Shown: one piece after another, positions 63,440-64,000 of the stretch
How positions within the stretch are numbered: position 1 is the first letter of the stretch
How the letters are laid out: the number at the start of each line of letters is the position of its first letter
Origin: Cymbomonas tetramitiformis
Lineage: Eukaryota; Chlorophyta; Pyramimonadophyceae; Pyramimonadales; Pyramimonadaceae
Assembly (NCBI GenBank): GCA_001247695.2
Contig: LGRX02027773.1
Coordinates: 1-64,000 of the forward strand
Length of the DNA: 64,000 bases
Direction of reading: 5' to 3'
Translations under genes and position numbers: made by a program
The notes under the pieces: model-generated
Database searches by the model: none
Told to the model about the DNA's origin: nothing
What the model saw: the letters and a program-made list of their open reading frames with translations, nothing else

Positions 63440-64000
63440 ATTTTAGAAAACGTTAGTACGTGCACTAACGATATACTAACGACACACTAACTGTATAAGA
63501 GTACGGCGCGTTAGTGTGCTTGTACATACACTAATAGCACGCTAACTGCGTCGTTAAGGTACCGTTAGGGCATGCATTCTGTGCAACATACCTTAACGGT
63601 ACCTTAACGACACACTAACTCAAACGATTAACGCGTGGTTAGGACATTAACTGACACACTAACCGGCACACTAACGGTACACTAACTCACGGTATATTAA
63701 CGACACACTAACTGCGAGCATTAACGGATGGTTAGTATACAGATAGTATGTAGTTAGGATATCGTTAATATACCACTAACACTACACTAACATCACACTA
63801 ACTTTGAGCATTAACGGATGGTTAGTATACCGATAGTGTGTCGTTAGGATATCGTTAATATACCACTAACACTACACTAACAGCACACTAACCTTGTGCA
63901 CACTAACGACCGGTTAGTGTGCACATAATCTAGTGTTAGTGTTCAAATAGTGTATCATACCATTGTGCTATCCCATTCTAAAAGCATACGCGCGTTCACT
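63440..64000. repeat. CACTAAC/GTTAGTG motif array
   Basis: Dozens of ACACTAAC, ACGGTTAG and GTTAGTGT words in both orientations, with two ~115-bp units sharing GAGCATTAACGGATGGTTAGTATAC. Continues to the window edge. Same style as the motif-filled introns of E1-E4, with another word. Confidence 0.85.

Overview
The window is eukaryotic nuclear DNA made almost entirely of nested transposable elements and satellites. I see no host housekeeping gene, rRNA or bacterial-type operon. GT-AG introns, chromovirus-type Ty3/gypsy elements, Ty1/copia elements with a half-tRNA-like primer site, CACTA (tnp2) transposons and TGTAAATA motifs just after several stop codons fit a green-lineage alga, possibly a chlorophyte. 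The species cannot be fixed from the sequence.

Layout. 1-3.6 kb: GC-rich minisatellites and diverged tandem repeats. 3.6-5.05 kb (minus): a Crypton-like tyrosine recombinase. 5.13-9.85 kb: a small LTR element (target duplication AAAAC) holding a minus-strand copia derivative (6184-9207, duplication ATCTG), which holds two hAT-type MITEs. 11.4-16.0 kb (plus): Ty3/gypsy element A with gag, an NPPY methyltransferase-like domain fused to integrase, a chromodomain and a truncated C5-methyltransferase-like motif. 17.4-26.7 kb (minus): a decayed Ty3/gypsy gag-PR-RT-RH (element B) broken by three MITEs. 26.7-34.1 kb: CACTA-like E1, whose transposase ends in a PHD finger. 34147-45220: complete CACTA-like E2 (43-bp inverted repeats, duplication ATA) inserted into E1, with a transposase and a divergent partner gene. 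46.1-47.6 kb: copia fragment. 47.9-51.98 kb: CACTA-like E3 with the same partner and transposase pair. 51980-60961: E4, a ~9-kb inverted-repeat transposon encoding a beta-class DNA methyltransferase-like protein and, divergently, a DDE-like protein with the pattern of an uncharacterised eukaryotic family. 61.8-63.1 kb: second copia fragment. 63.3-64 kb: an integrase zinc-finger fragment and a CACTAAC-rich array.

How the parts relate. E2, E3 and E4 share one plan: two divergent multi-exon genes whose 3' ends point at the termini. In each DNA transposon the introns and terminal zones are filled with one short, element-specific motif. E1 uses CAATATGT-like words, E2 CCATAGG(G/T), E3 CACACGTGTGGAC/CATACGTATGG, and E4 a 20-bp palindrome. 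The strongest candidate for an undescribed system is E4, a transposon that appears to carry its own DNA methyltransferase and two arrays of a shared palindrome. Methyltransferase-like modules also occur twice in retroelement A.
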